From the NCBI GenBank assembly GCA_030267565.1, contig BRXU01000023.1, forward strand, positions 1,277,001 to 1,341,000: a stretch of 64,000 bases of DNA, in the 5' to 3' direction. Within the stretch, counting starts at the first letter, position 1. Each line of letters opens with the position of its first letter. The translations under genes and the position numbers were made by a program. The notes beneath the pieces are model-generated. The model made no database searches, had not been told where the DNA came from, and worked only from the letters and a program-made list of their open reading frames with translations. The stretch is from Pleodorina starrii. Taxonomy: Eukaryota; Chlorophyta; Chlorophyceae; Chlamydomonadales; Volvocaceae. Positions 22,912 through 34,907 of the stretch are shown here, one piece after another.

Positions 22912-25900
22912 TCACGCCATGACCCAGCCCCCTCGGCCGCCTCCGCCGCCTCCGCCGCCTCCGCCTCCGCCGCCGTCGCCGCCCTCGGCCCCGCCGCGCG
23001 CGCGGCGGCCGCCACCGCGCCCCCGCTTCGCCCCGGCCCACGCCTTGCTCCGTTGCCCCCTCCCCGCCTTGGGGCTGGCGCCCCCCGCCGCCGCGCCGCC
23101 ACCGCCGCCGCCGCCGCCGTCCGTCCCCGAGGCTGCCTGGTGCCCCTGCCGCGACCTCGCCTTCCGACTCGCCTTGTGGACTGGCTTCTGGACTCCCACC
23201 AGCCCCTCCTGATTCTTCTTCTCCTTCCTCTTCGTTGCCGCCCGCGCCGCCATCCAATTCCTCCTGGGCTTGCTCTTCGCTTTCTTCTTCTGCGAGCCGC
23301 TGGCCCCCCCGGCGCCGTCTTCCAGGCCGCCGCCCGCAGCAGCAGCAGCAGCAGCCCTGTCCTGCTGCTGCTGCTGCTGCTGCCGCCGCGCCTGCTGTTG
23401 CGCCTTGAGCTCCCGCCGCCGCGCCTTGGCGGCCGCCACCCGGGCCTTGTGCGCGGCCAGTTTCTCCCCGGGGTCCCTGACTGGGCCGCCGCCGTTGCCG
23501 CCGCCCTCGCCGCAGCCGCCGCCGCAGCCGCCCTGCTTCCTCTGCTGGTTCTTCTGGTTCTTCTTCTTCTTGCCGTGTCCCCCGCCGGCGGCGGCCCGTC
23601 TCATGTGCTGCTGCGCTTTCTGGGACCTGCAAAGGGAGAGACAAGGGAGAGACAGGGCCACGCCGGGGAGGGCAGGGATGCGGTCACGGTCACAGACACG
23701 CAGTGGATCAGACCGACGGGGGTTTCCATTGCACCACTGGGCCCACCGGTTACTGCTACTGGTTGCAGGAACCCGCCGCCTAGGTGAGAAGATAACAGGT
23801 TCGAGATAAAGGGCGGGATCAGGGGGATTAAGATAAACGGTGAAAACCCACATACCGTACCGCAGCGGTGGGACAAGAGGTGGGAATCAGGGGGCAGGCG
23901 GGGATGCACGCACGACCAACCAACCAACCAACCGCGTCGCCGGGGTTACCGCAACCTTTCCCAGACTTGCCGTACCCGGCTGATGCCCCCAAGCCGTACA
24001 CACCGGGTGTTCTCCATGGCCTCTGAGCGGCACAGCGCCAGATCCGGATCCAGAATCCCGCGCAGCATCCTGTACGAACAGCCGGATCTGGATCCGGATC
24101 CAGGGCCCCCCGCGGCCGCCTCCAGGGAGCGGTGCGAACCGTCCGCCTGCACTGCCGCCCACATCGCCCGCTCGCGGGCCGCCGCCGCCGCATCGCCGCC
24201 AGCCCCGGCCCCGAAGCCATTTCCGCCGCTGACGGCGCCGTCGTCGTTGCCATCGTCGAAGCGTAGATGCTGCTGTTGGGTTGGAGCAGGGTGCGCGTTA
24301 TTTGCGGGGCCCCGGGGCGAGGGAGAGGGACAGGGACGAGAGCGGCATGAGAATGGTGCGGCGCGCTGCTGCTGTATTGGAGAAGCGCGGAGGCGGAGGC
24401 AGAGGCGGAATGGGCGGTGGGACTTGGGAGGGAGCACTCCTTAAGAGAGCATTACTGAAGAGGCGCTCGGGCGGGCGGGCGGTCGGGCACCTGACCCGGA
24501 GCACCGGCTTTCCCTCCGGAGCTCTACCTCGACCCGTTCCGCTGATCCCTCCTACCCTCCCTCCCTCGCGGTTCGCCCGCCTCCCCACAACCCCACGACC
24601 GCACCTCACTCACCCACCCACACCTACACACCCAACACACACGCAGCGCCAAGCCGCCAACCGCCCTCGCCGCCACCCTCCCGCCCCATTCACACCATAC
24701 CCCACTCACCCTGTACCCTCCCGCGCCGCCGCCGCCACCGCCGCCGCCGACCCCGCCCGCCAGCCGCTCCGCCGCCGCCGCGAAGCGCCCCAGCACGCCG
24801 CCTATGTTGAATGAGCCGCTGCCAATGTCCTTGCCGCGCTGCTGGGGGTCTTCCACAGCCAGAAGGCAAGTGGGTTTGCCGCCGCGGTCCGATCGGCCGC
24901 GGCCGCTGTAGGCCTTGCGCCAGGCGGGCAGCTTGCGGGTGACGCCGCCGCGGAGGATGCTGACTGCCTCGGTGGAGGGGTCCAGCACCAGACCGAACCT
25001 GAGAAGGCGACACACGCGTGCGGTGCGTGCGGTGCGTGAGGCGCGCTGCGTGCGGCGCGTGCGGTGCGTGCGGTGCTTGCGCGCTGCCTTGCGCCTTGCG
25101 TTGCGTGCGCGGGAGGGGCGTTGGCGGGTCGTCATAAATAGCAATGCGAGGATCGGGGGAAGCGGTGCGGAGCGAGGCAGGGCTAAGCGAAGCGAAGCGA
25201 AGCGCGAAAGGGAGACACCGGTAATTACATCATATGCCGTACCATGCCGTGCCCGTAGCGCGCGTCGTGCGGTACGGCACACACAGCAGCCCACCTGACG
25301 AAGAACCCGTGCAGCAGCTCGCCGAGATCGGCGCCGGACATGGTCTGGCGGCTGAGCGCCCGCAAGTACGACAGCTGCGCGTCAGACAATCCCTGCGGCG
25401 GCGGCGCCGCCGCCGCCACCGCCATCCCGCCGCCGCCGCCGCCGCCGACCAACGCCGCCGCCTCCGACGTCGCGGCGGCCGCCTCCGCCATCACCGTGAG
25501 CTCGTGGTCGTACACAGACGCGTCGTACGCCGTCGCGTCGGCGGCATGCGGCCAGTCCGAGGGGCTGCTGGCGCTCCGGATCAAGACACCACCGCCGCCG
25601 CCGCCACTGCCGCCGCCGCCCCTGGCGCCGGCAGCGCCGCCGACGGGCGCTCCGTCGTCCGTCTCGAAATGCAGTTCAAGCTCGTCCTGGCCACCGCTCG
25701 TCCCGTCACTGCTGCCGCCGCTGCTGCTACCGCCGCTATCGCTATCGCCGTCGCTGTCGCTATCGCTTTCGCCGTCGCCGTCGTCGTCGCTCGAGCTGCT
25801 GCCGTCGCTCCCCACCCACTCCTCCTGCTCCTCCTCGTCCTCGTCCAGCTCCTCGTCCTGCTCGTCTTCCGCCTCCTGCTCGTCCATCTCCTGCTCGTCC

Positions 25901-28900
25901 ATCTCGTCCAAGCGCTCGTCGTATTCGTCGTCGTGCACGCCCTCGGCCCCTGGGTCCGAGTGCCGCCGCCGCCGCTTCGTCGGAGGTCCCGCCTCTGGTG
26001 GACCCGGGTGGCGCTGCGCGCCGCCGCCAGCTGCGGCCGCGCCGGACCACGACTCCGCGGCCTGTACGACTCGCCGTACGTCGTACCCCTCGCACGCCAG
26101 GTGCGCCATAACCATGTTGACTAACGAGTACGACGAAATTCCGCCCATGAAGACCTCGTTGAGGCCAGCCTCTTTTAGGAGCGCCTGCATCAGTTAGTTG
26201 GCGGGTTGGTTGCAGAGTTGGTTGGCGGGTTGGTTGGCGGTTAAAGAGGCGGGCGCGGGGCCGCCCTTTTGGCCGACCACTGACCCAGTCTGGCCACGTC
26301 GCTTTCGGCCTTTCGGCCTTTGGGCATCGCGTGCAAGCCGCTGTCCTATCCATTCGAAAGAGGTTCCCTCCCCAGCCCTCCCCAGAATGAACGATACCCG
26401 GTAAGAGCCATACGGTGCGGCGGGGTGAGGTGAGGTGCTGCTCTCGAACCGACCGGCGGACGGCAACGGTATCGCCAGCAGCCTCGCCCTTCATCGTCAA
26501 CAGGCTGCCGTACCGCCAGATAGGACGATGCCGTACGGGGATCAGGGTACGGCAGTCACTCACCTTGACCACCAGGCACAGCGGCCGCAGCGGCGGCAGC
26601 CAGGCCACAGCCCGCTGCACCAGAGCCACCGCCGCCGCGCCGTTCGCGGCGCCAATGGAGATGTCGGCCGCCATGTGCCGGCCGCCGGTGCGACCCGCGG
26701 GTCGGCCGTCCTCGTCCAGCGGCAACAGCACCGTCTTGACGATCGGAACCTGGCCCAATCCAACCAACAACGGAACAAACAGACAACAAACCAACGATCA
26801 ACAAGGGCGCGAAGGACAGAGGACACAGGGGGGGTCAGAGGGACGCGCACAACACACAGCGGCCTTCGGAAAGCGCGACGAGACCTCGCCCAGACGGCCG
26901 AGGCGGCCAGGGACTCCCAGCCGCTCCCAGCGCTCCCAACCATTCTCACCTTCGCGCCCCTTAGCTAGACCCTTCACTCGCCCCGCCCGCGCGCCCCTTA
27001 ACTCCAGTATCCCTTAATCCCGTATCCCTTAAAAACACAGCCGGCAAGCCCCAATGCCAGCCACGGTCCCAGGCCCAGTCCATGTCCTCCAGCCCCCGTC
27101 CCCGCAGCCACGGTCCCTATCCCGCCTTCCCACCCACCCAGCCACCCAGCCACCCAGCCACCCAGCCACCTTGGCCTTGATGACGGTGAAGCTCCGTGTG
27201 AGCCCCGCCGTCTTGAGTCGGCCGGCCAACGTCTCCAGCAGCCTCGCCGCGTTGGTGCGGGCGGCGCCCGTGAGGCCCTCCGCAGCTCGGGCCATGTTGG
27301 GCGTCACCCCCAACACCACGAGGTCAAGATCGGAGCCCGGAAGGGCCAGACCGGCGGCCTGGAGGGGGGCGCGGCAGGGCGGCAGGGAGGGATGGGGAGA
27401 GGGATGGGGAGAGGGAGAGGGCGGAGGGACGGGGGCGAGGGAGGAGGGCGGAGGGCAAAGTGAGCGCGCGGCGCGCGGAAGCGCGTTTGGAGGTTGGGTG
27501 GGTATGGGGGATGGGCGATGGCGGGCACTGCAGGTGTGCGGGAGAGCGGCTGGGTTGGTTTGGGTTGGGTTGCGTTGCGTTGGGTTGGGTTGGGTTGGGT
27601 TGGGTTGGGCCGGTGCTGGGCCATGCTCGGATGGCTGCAGATGGCTCCGGGCGAGGTGAGGCGAGGCGGCGATGGGGCGAGAGTTGAGTGTTACTGCTGC
27701 GCGGCACGGCGGCCGCGGGCCGCTTCGCGCACTCAGGGTCAGCGACCCGACAATCCGTCGACGCCGACAATCCGTACACGCTCAGCGCTCCGAAATCATA
27801 AAACATCCCTTACCTGCGACCCGAACAGCACCACGCGCGCGGTGGGCCATATCTCCGCCGCCACCCGCTGTACCGCCGCCAGCCCCCGACTCAGCGCCGC
27901 CAGCTCCTCCTCCCGGGGAGCGCTGTCGCGCGCAAACGCCGCCACCTCGCCATGCAGAGCAGACAGCGGCCGCCGCCCCGAAACCACGCCGCGCTGGGGA
28001 CGGCCCCGCGCCGCCGCCGCCGCCGCCGCTGGGGCGGGCCACGTCCATGGGCGGCCGTACAGCGGTACGGCGCCCGGCAGCGAAGGGTCCGGCGCCGGCG
28101 GCGCCGCCTCCTCGGCGGCCCGGCCGCGCTTGTGGCCCCCGGCGCCGTCGTCCCCCCGGGAGGAGCTGGGGCCCGGCCCTCCGCCGCCGCCGCCGCGCTG
28201 CAGCTGCTCCTGCTCCCGCTCCCACTCGCGCTGGCGCTGTTCCCGCTCGAGCTCCTCGTTCCCCCGCTGTCGCTGCCGCTGCTGCTGCCGCTCCTCCTCC
28301 GCCTCGACCTGCTCCGCCTCCCGTTTCGCGCCGCTCACCCTCTCCCGCTCCCGCTCCCTCTCCCGCTCCCTCTCCCGCAGTCGCTCCTTCCTGGTCGCGG
28401 CGGATTCCCACACGCTGCCTGCCACTCGCAGCCGCTCCTCGTCGTACTTTGGATCCAGGTTGTACAGCGACCGAATCGCCTCCGTCAGCTGCTCCTCATG
28501 CGGCAAAGTCCGCACATAGTACCTGCGCACGTGATGTACGGCATGTAGGGTAGGGCAGGATAGGGCAACGCTGGGCAAGGGGTATCTTTACCGCGAACCA
28601 GGCCCCCGTGCCTCCTAAAACAATGATCATCCATCGGCGACATGGAGACGTAATCCAAAATCGCACGCAGATGCCCCGGCCGCTTCCTCTGCCCCGCCCC
28701 GCCCTGCCTTCCGTGTCAGGCGGCCCCGCAACCCGCTATCCCGCCAGAGCCCCCCAGCCACCCACCTGACCGCCCCCCGCCACCGCCAGACGCCCAGGAC
28801 GCCCCGCGCCACCAGGTCGTTGCACATCTGACCCATGGGTCGCGCCGCCGCCACCGCTCGCGGCACCACCAGCCGCAGGTCCTTCAGCACATTGCCCACG

Positions 28901-30624
28901 TCGTCCGTGTGGGCGCCCCCCACCCGCTGAAGCTCCAAGACACACTCGCGGACGAATCGCAGCAGCGAAGCCGACGGCTCCGCCTCCGCCTCCGCCGCCG
29001 CGCAGGCGGCGGCGGTGCCGCCGCCGCCGCCGGCCGTCGCGGCCGGCGCCGCGCCGTCGCCCGACCTCCGCCGCTCCTTGCCCGCGCTCCACCGGTCCTG
29101 TGTATCCTGGAGACACCGGAGGGACATCGTAACGGAAAACGGATCGGAACCTGAGGCAAGACGAAGCGGAGGAGAAAAAGAAGGTACCGCAGCGAAGGAA
29201 CGAAGAGGAGGAGGGAGCTGGGGGATCAGGGAGTGATATGCTCCATTAGGAGTTGGGGGAACGGAAGACGCTGTGGGGCGTCGTTCACGTTGATGGTCTC
29301 CAGGCTGCGCTTGCCCGACATCAATCCGCGGGATTCCTCCGCGTGTTTCCAAACACGGTCATACAGTAAAAGCCGGCAACGCACCGACCTGCGAGTCGCC
29401 CTCCTGGAGCGCCACCGCCATCGCCGCCGCCGCCGCGCTGCCGGGCTGCAGCACCGGCTCCGCCACGTATCGCATGTCCATGTTGGGGCCGGGCCGCGGG
29501 GCGCAGCGGATGAGGCCCAGCCTCAGCGCCGCCAGCAGCGCCTCGTTGCCGCTCTGACGGCGGGGAGACAGCCAGGAGCGGGACAGGTGAGGGAGGAAAA
29601 GCAGATTGAATGCCGACGGCAAGAGGATGGGACAGGTCGGACGCGGGTAACGAGTCAGCGAGCATGAAGCTTGGCAAGCGGGCGACAGAGGGCGACAAAG
29701 AGGGCGCGGCAGTGAGTTGAGTGCCGACGGCGGACGGCGACGGGTGATGGGCAACGGAGCCGCATCCCGCATGGCATCGCTGAAGGCACCGGCTGAAGGC
29801 ACCGGAAAGTCAAGGAGTGCGATCGCTCCGGCGAAGCAAGCAGGTTACACCGCACAAACCCCACGTCACGCAGCCCGCAGCCCTGGTGTCGCCCACTCAC
29901 CACGGCCACCTCGCCGCCGAAAGTCCGGCGCGCGTTAAGCATGCCCATCAACTCCTGGTGACCGGCCGACCCGCGGGTCGCAAAGCTCGCCGCCAGAACG
30001 CAACTCGCCATCAGCATATCGACCCGTGGGTCGGTGCGCTGCTGCAGATGCAGCTGCTCGGCCTTGCACCACTGCGCCGCCCTCGTCGCGACAGCGGTGG
30101 CGCCGCCGAGCAGCGCTGCGGCGGCGCGGCCGGCGGCGTGCTGCGCGACGAGGCGCAAGATCGCGGCCTGCAGCACCGCCGCTGGGCCGCCGCCCGGCGG
30201 CGCCGCCGCCGCTGGCTTGCCACTGCCGCGGGTTGCAGCGACCACCGCCGCCGACGCCGCCGCGACCTCGGCGGCCTGAGCGGCAAAGCCCTCCGCCGCC
30301 TCCGCCGCCTCCGCCGCGACCGCCCAGCGGGGCCTCAGCTGGCCGCCGACTTGCACCATCCCAGGGGCCCCCGGCGCCGCGCCGGCGTGCGCCTCGGCCT
30401 CCGCTGCCACCAGCGCCGCCTTCCGCTTCCTCTCCAGCTCCGCCGCCGACTCCTGCCGCCTTGCTCCTGTCCCTTGCTCTTGCTGCTGCTGCTGCTGCTG
30501 CTGCTGCCGCTCTCCCTCTTGCTCTTTCAGCTGCTGTCCTCCTTGTTCTTGCTGTTGCTCTTGCTGCGGCTCTTGCTGCTGTTGTTGTTGCTCTTGCTGC
30601 TGCTGTTGTTGCTGCTCTTGCTGC

Positions 30625-30716
<92 letters not shown>

Positions 30717-33700
30717 TTGCTGCTGCTGCTGTTGCTGCTGCTGCTGTTGCTCTTGCTGCTGCTCTTGCTGCTGCTGCTGACTTCGCTCCTTGACCGCGGC
30801 AGATTCCCACACGCTGCCTGCCACTCGCAGCCGCTCCTCGTCGTACTTTGGATCCAGATTGTACAGCGACCGAATCGCCTCCGTCAGCTGCTCCTCATGC
30901 GGCAAAGCCCGCACATAGTACCTGCGCATGATGTGAAGGGCAGGGCGAGACAGGGCACGGCAGGGCTGAACCGGGCCGGGCTGGTCGGGGCCGAGACGGC
31001 CAGGGGTATCGATATTGATCGGCCAGAGCCCGCCAGATCGTCACCCACCTGATCGCCCCCCGCCACCGCCAGACGCCCAGGATGCCCCGCGCCACCAGGT
31101 CGTTGCACATCTGACCCATGGGTCGCGCCGCCGCCACCGCTCGCGGCACCACCAGCCGCAGGTCCTTCAGCACATTGCCCACGTCGTCCGTGTGGGCACC
31201 CCCCACCCGCTGAAGCTCCAAGACACACTCGCGGACGAATCGCAGCAGCGAAGCCGACGGCTCCGCCTCCGCCTCCGCCGCCGCGCAGGCGGCGGCGGTG
31301 CCGCCGCCGTCGCCGGCCGTCGCGGCTGCGCCGTCGCCCGACCTCCGCCGCTCCTGCGCGTCCTGGAGGTCAGAGGGATATCGCAGGCTTGTTATGGATC
31401 GGAGGCTGAGGCACGACGAGGAGGGGCTCAGGGAGTGATCTGCTCCTTTATATAACAATGAGTCAGTGCGGACGAGGAGGGGGAGCCAGGAGAATGAAAG
31501 GAAGGTTGTACTTGCCACGCATTGTAGGCTGGGAGCACATGTGTAAGGCACTGTGGGGCGTCGTTCGCATTCTCAACAAACGTACACTAAAAGCTGCCTG
31601 ACCAAGCGCAAACAGCCTTTCCTAATGCGGTAAGCCTGCACCGCACCGACCTGCGAGTCGCCCCCCTGGAGCGCCACCGCCGCCGCCGCCGCGCTGCCGG
31701 GCTGCAGCACCGGCTCCGCCACGTATCGCATGTCCATGTTGGGGCCGGGCCGCGGGGCGCAGCGGATGAGGCCCAGCCTCAGCGCCGCCAGCAGCGCCTC
31801 GTTGCCGCTCTGATGGTTGGGAGACAGGCGGGGCAGGTGAGGGAAGAAAAGCAGATCGAATCATTCGCATGCCGTAGGGAAGCGGATGGGACAGGTCGGA
31901 GCCCGTCGCCCTGGTGTCCCCCACTCACCACGGCAACCTCGCCGCCCAAAGTCCGGCGCGCGTTAAGCATGCCCATCAACTCCTGGTGACCGGCCGACCC
32001 GCGGGTCGCAAAGCTCGCCGCCAGAACGCAACTCGCCATCAGCATATCGACCCGTGGGTCGGTGCGCTGCTGCAGATGCAGCTGCTCGGCCTTGCACCGC
32101 TGCGCCGCCCTCGTCGCGACGGCTGCGGTGCCGCCGAGCAGCGCCGCGGAGGCGCGGCCGTCGGCGTGCTGCGCGACGAGGCGCAAGACCGCGGCCTGCA
32201 GCGCCGCCGCTGGGCCGTCGCCCGGCGGCGGCGCCGCCGCCGCCGCCGGCCTGCCGCCGCCGCGGGCGGCAGCGACCACCACCGCCGACGCCTCCGCGAC
32301 CTCGCCGGCCTGAGCGGCAAAGCTCTCCGCCGCCGCCTCCGCCTCCGCCGTGACCGCCCAGCGGGGCCGCAGCTGGCCGCCAGCTCGCACCATCCCAGGG
32401 GCCCCCGGCGCCGCGCCGGCGTGCGCCTCGGTCTCCGCTGCCACCAGAGCCGCCTTGGCCTGCTTCCGCTGCTTCTTGTTCGACAGCTGCTGCGTCTGCT
32501 CCTCATCGAGGACGTCCTTTCGCTTCCCCCCCTCCTTCTCCTCCTCAGCCACCTCCGCCCACGCACGCTCAATCTCCCGGCTCTCCGCCGCGATGCGAGC
32601 CGCCGCCGCAGCGTCCCCCCCCTCAACGACGTCGGCGCCGCTTGCGCGCCCCGCGGCGGCCCCGGCGGCGGCGCCGCCTTTGGGCACGTGCAGCGCGGCA
32701 AGCCGGCCGGAGATCGCCGTGACGTGCTGCCGTACATCCAGGTCCGGGTCCTGCGCAGTACGTGCGTGCGGGCCGTCATACACACAGCCGGTGAGCCCCT
32801 CCCCCTGCCAATCGGCAAACGGCACTCTCTCGAGCCCCGGGGCTGCTGTGAGCAGACTCGCACGCCCGCACCGCAGCGCACCGCACGCTGGCACCACTCC
32901 GAAACCACTCACCCGCACCGAAAGCCCGCAACGAACCGTGTGGTCCCCACCGCACCGCACCGCACCGCTCCGCTCCGCTCCGCTCCGCACCCCAGGTAAC
33001 TGCGTTGCGTTCTCTCATCCCGGGCCGTCTTCTTTTACCACACTACGCTACGCCGCATGTTCGCACCGCAGTAACCGCATAGCAGCGGGTGGGTCGCACC
33101 TGGGGCAGCGCCAGCAGCTCCGAGACCAGGGTCAGCCACACGCCCACCCCCTGGTCGGCGGCTGCCTCCCAGGTGGGCAGCTCAAGCAGGTTGGCCTCCT
33201 CACCTGGGGGCCGGGAAGGGAAGGGCGGGAAGGGTACAAGGGAGAGAGGGAGGATGAGCGGGCTGGCAGAGCGGAAAACGGAGAGCGCGGTAAACCAGCC
33301 CACCCGGCCCCACAGCTACCAGCGTCACCCCAAGGAACCAAGGAACCAGCCGGCCTCGCCTCCCGAACCCCCCAAGCCCCACCCGGCGCGCTCTTCCGGG
33401 CCTCGTTATCCAGCAGCAGGCAGCGCTCCAGGGGCAGCCCGTGCACCGCCAGCGGCTTGATCGTGTCCCACTGCTGTCCGTCGGGCCGGTCGCGCCAACC
33501 CGGATCCGGCGCGCAGTGGTCCCTGTGAAGTATGCGGCTGAACAACACACGGGCGTCGATGCGGGGGCGACCCGGCGGCGGCCAGCCGCCGCCGCCGCGG
33601 CCGTGGCGACCGCGGCCGCGGCCACCGCTTCCGCCGCCGCGGACGGCCTTGTCCCCGACCGGCTCCGCCTCCGCCTCTGCTGCTGCTGCAGCCGCTGCTG

Positions 33701-34907
33701 CACCCGCCGCTTCCGTCTCCGGTTCCGGGCCCCCAGCAGTGGCAGCAGCTTCAGCAGCAGCATCGTCCGGCCGGTTCACCAGCCTGTACCCTTGCGCTGC
33801 TGCCGCTGCTGCAACGGCGGCGGTGCACTCCTCCTGCAGCTTGCGCAGCTGCTCCGGGTGGCCCCTGAGCTCGTGGAAGATGCAGGTGCTCATGGAGTCG
33901 AGCGCGCGGCTGACGGTGAAGGGCGTGGCGGAGGTGTAGATGCCCAGCCGGAACCTGGACCGCAGGCGCAGCAGCGACGCGATGCCGGGCCGGGCGCGGA
34001 AGTTGCGCCGCCGGAAGAAGCCGGAGCCGCCGGCGGCGGAGGCGGACCCCGAGTCCTCGGCGCCCGGCTCCTGCTCGGCGTCCGGGTCCTGCTGCTGCTG
34101 CTGCTGCGGCGGCGGCGGCGGCGGCGCGGCCCCTTCCGCCTGCTGCGGCTGCGGGTCCTGGTCCTGTGCTTGCGCCTGTGCTTGCTGCTGCTGCTGCTGT
34201 AGCTGCTGCGCGCGCACCACGTTGCGTCGCACCCTGTGTCGGGCGGAGTTCCTCGACTCCTCCACCAGCACGCCTGCGGCAGGCCGAGGGGGGGCACCGT
34301 AGCATGAGAGGTGGTGTACCGCAGAGGAGCGGCCGACGGGGGGGCAGGGCGCAAGACAGAGGGCGCGGGCGGTGGTGCCACGTGCCAGCTCGAAGACGCG
34401 TGTGACGGCGACGGCGGGAGGAATTCAAAGAGGGTTACACCGGCGGTTCCCGCGCGTGGCAGTCCCCAGGCCAGGATAAGCAAACCCCATGAAGCCCGCC
34501 GCCGTCGGAGGCAGCCTGATAGATCCCAGGCGGACCCCAATCCGCAACATCACAAGCTGTTCTGGTAGGCAAACTCCCCGCCCACTCCGCCCACAGGAGT
34601 GGGCGGGGAAGCTGCCCGCGTTAAGTGTCCGTTGGCAAGAAATGCGGCCAAGGGGGATTTGAGGGTCCGTTGGCAGGAAATGCGGCCAAGGGGGATTTGA
34701 GGGTCCGTTGACAGGAAATGGGGCCAAGGGGGAAAAAGGCACCCGACCCAGTTGGACAGCGGGACCGCAACCAAACGACATACCGTTCAGATCAAAAAGA
34801 AGCCAGGGACGGTTATCCTCAGCTGCCGTTCCTGCGTCTGCCGACTCAGACCGCACACCAGCATCAGCTGCCGCCTGCTGAATCCCGCCGTTTGAGTCCA
34901 CCTCCAT
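22912..34907 (-). CDS. HAD (FCP1/NIF-like) domain fused to a duplicated helical module and a TRF4-type terminal nucleotidyltransferase
   Basis: Sixteen exons in transcript order: 34907-34784, 34273-33383, 33203-33100, 32750-31929, 31809-31651, 31362-31049, 30921-29901, 29553-29389, 29106-28766, 28522-27814, 27358-27170, 26749-26564, 26184-25295, 24998-24710, 24272-23950, 23626-22912; 2413 aa, phases consistent throughout. Residues ~34-400 resemble the FCP1/NIF HAD fold: FDLNGVLVEE, RARPG, YTSATP, LLLDNEARK, DLDVRQ. Residues ~560-1430 hold a three-exon module in two copies, with a polyQ tract between them. From ~1540 comes a non-canonical poly(A) polymerase: LFGS, G-S-D-L-D-L (D1560, D1562), a third Asp in A-D-I-S-I-G (~1642), GGISSYSLVNMV and a PAP-associated LEDP-like block (VEDPQQRGKD). 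A large acidic Ser/Gly insert and a Lys/Arg/Gly-rich tail follow. The predicted role is 3' adenylation or uridylation of RNA. The C-terminal exon could splice further, because GTGAGT overlaps the stop. Confidence 0.75.
28390..30421 (-). repeat. Internal tandem duplication in the TRF4-like gene, downstream copy
   Basis: This segment covers the second half of exon 7, exons 8 and 9 and the first part of exon 10. It is paralogous to the segment at about 30780-32453. Equivalent exons are 165 versus 159 nt (SGNEALLAALRLGLIRC in both) and 341 versus 314 nt (FVRECVLELQRVGG in both), with identical phases and only scattered substitutions. After the module, exon 10 runs into an Arg/Glu repeat and then the nucleotidyltransferase domain. 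Confidence 0.92.
30470..30779 (-). repeat. Coding CAG/CAA tract (polyglutamine, about 100 residues with Glu)
   Basis: The plus strand shows long runs of TTGCTGCTG. On the gene strand this encodes a Gln tract interrupted by Glu in exon 7 of the TRF4-like gene. It sits exactly between the end of the first module copy and the start of the second. Mixed CAA and CAG codons give partial stabilisation. Confidence 0.95.
30780..32453 (-). repeat. Internal tandem duplication in the TRF4-like gene, upstream copy
   Basis: Upstream copy of the module: the second half of exon 4 (from about KAALVAAE), exons 5 and 6, and the first part of exon 7 (YYVRALPHEEQLTEAIRSLY). Exon 7 is therefore chimeric: its start matches exon 10 and its end matches exon 4. 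The two copies remain close in protein sequence, and parts of the introns also match, so the duplication looks fairly recent. Confidence 0.92.

Noticed and set aside
22592..23644. 350-aa minus-strand Arg/Gly/Glu-rich ORF
   Set aside because: Wrong frame of the last TRF4-like exon; the frame with KKKKNQKNQQRKQ joins the previous exon in phase at good splice sites.
29817..31052. 411-aa plus-strand ORF with a long Leu run
   Set aside because: It is the antisense reading of the polyQ exon of the TRF4-like gene; the minus strand gives consistent splice phases and family motifs.
32702..34907. Separate gene for the HAD domain ending before the duplicated module
   Set aside because: The last HAD-like block (DLDVRQ) lies in the same open exon as the start of the module (32750-31929) with no stop or poly(A) signal seen between; the fusion is preferred but needs transcript evidence.
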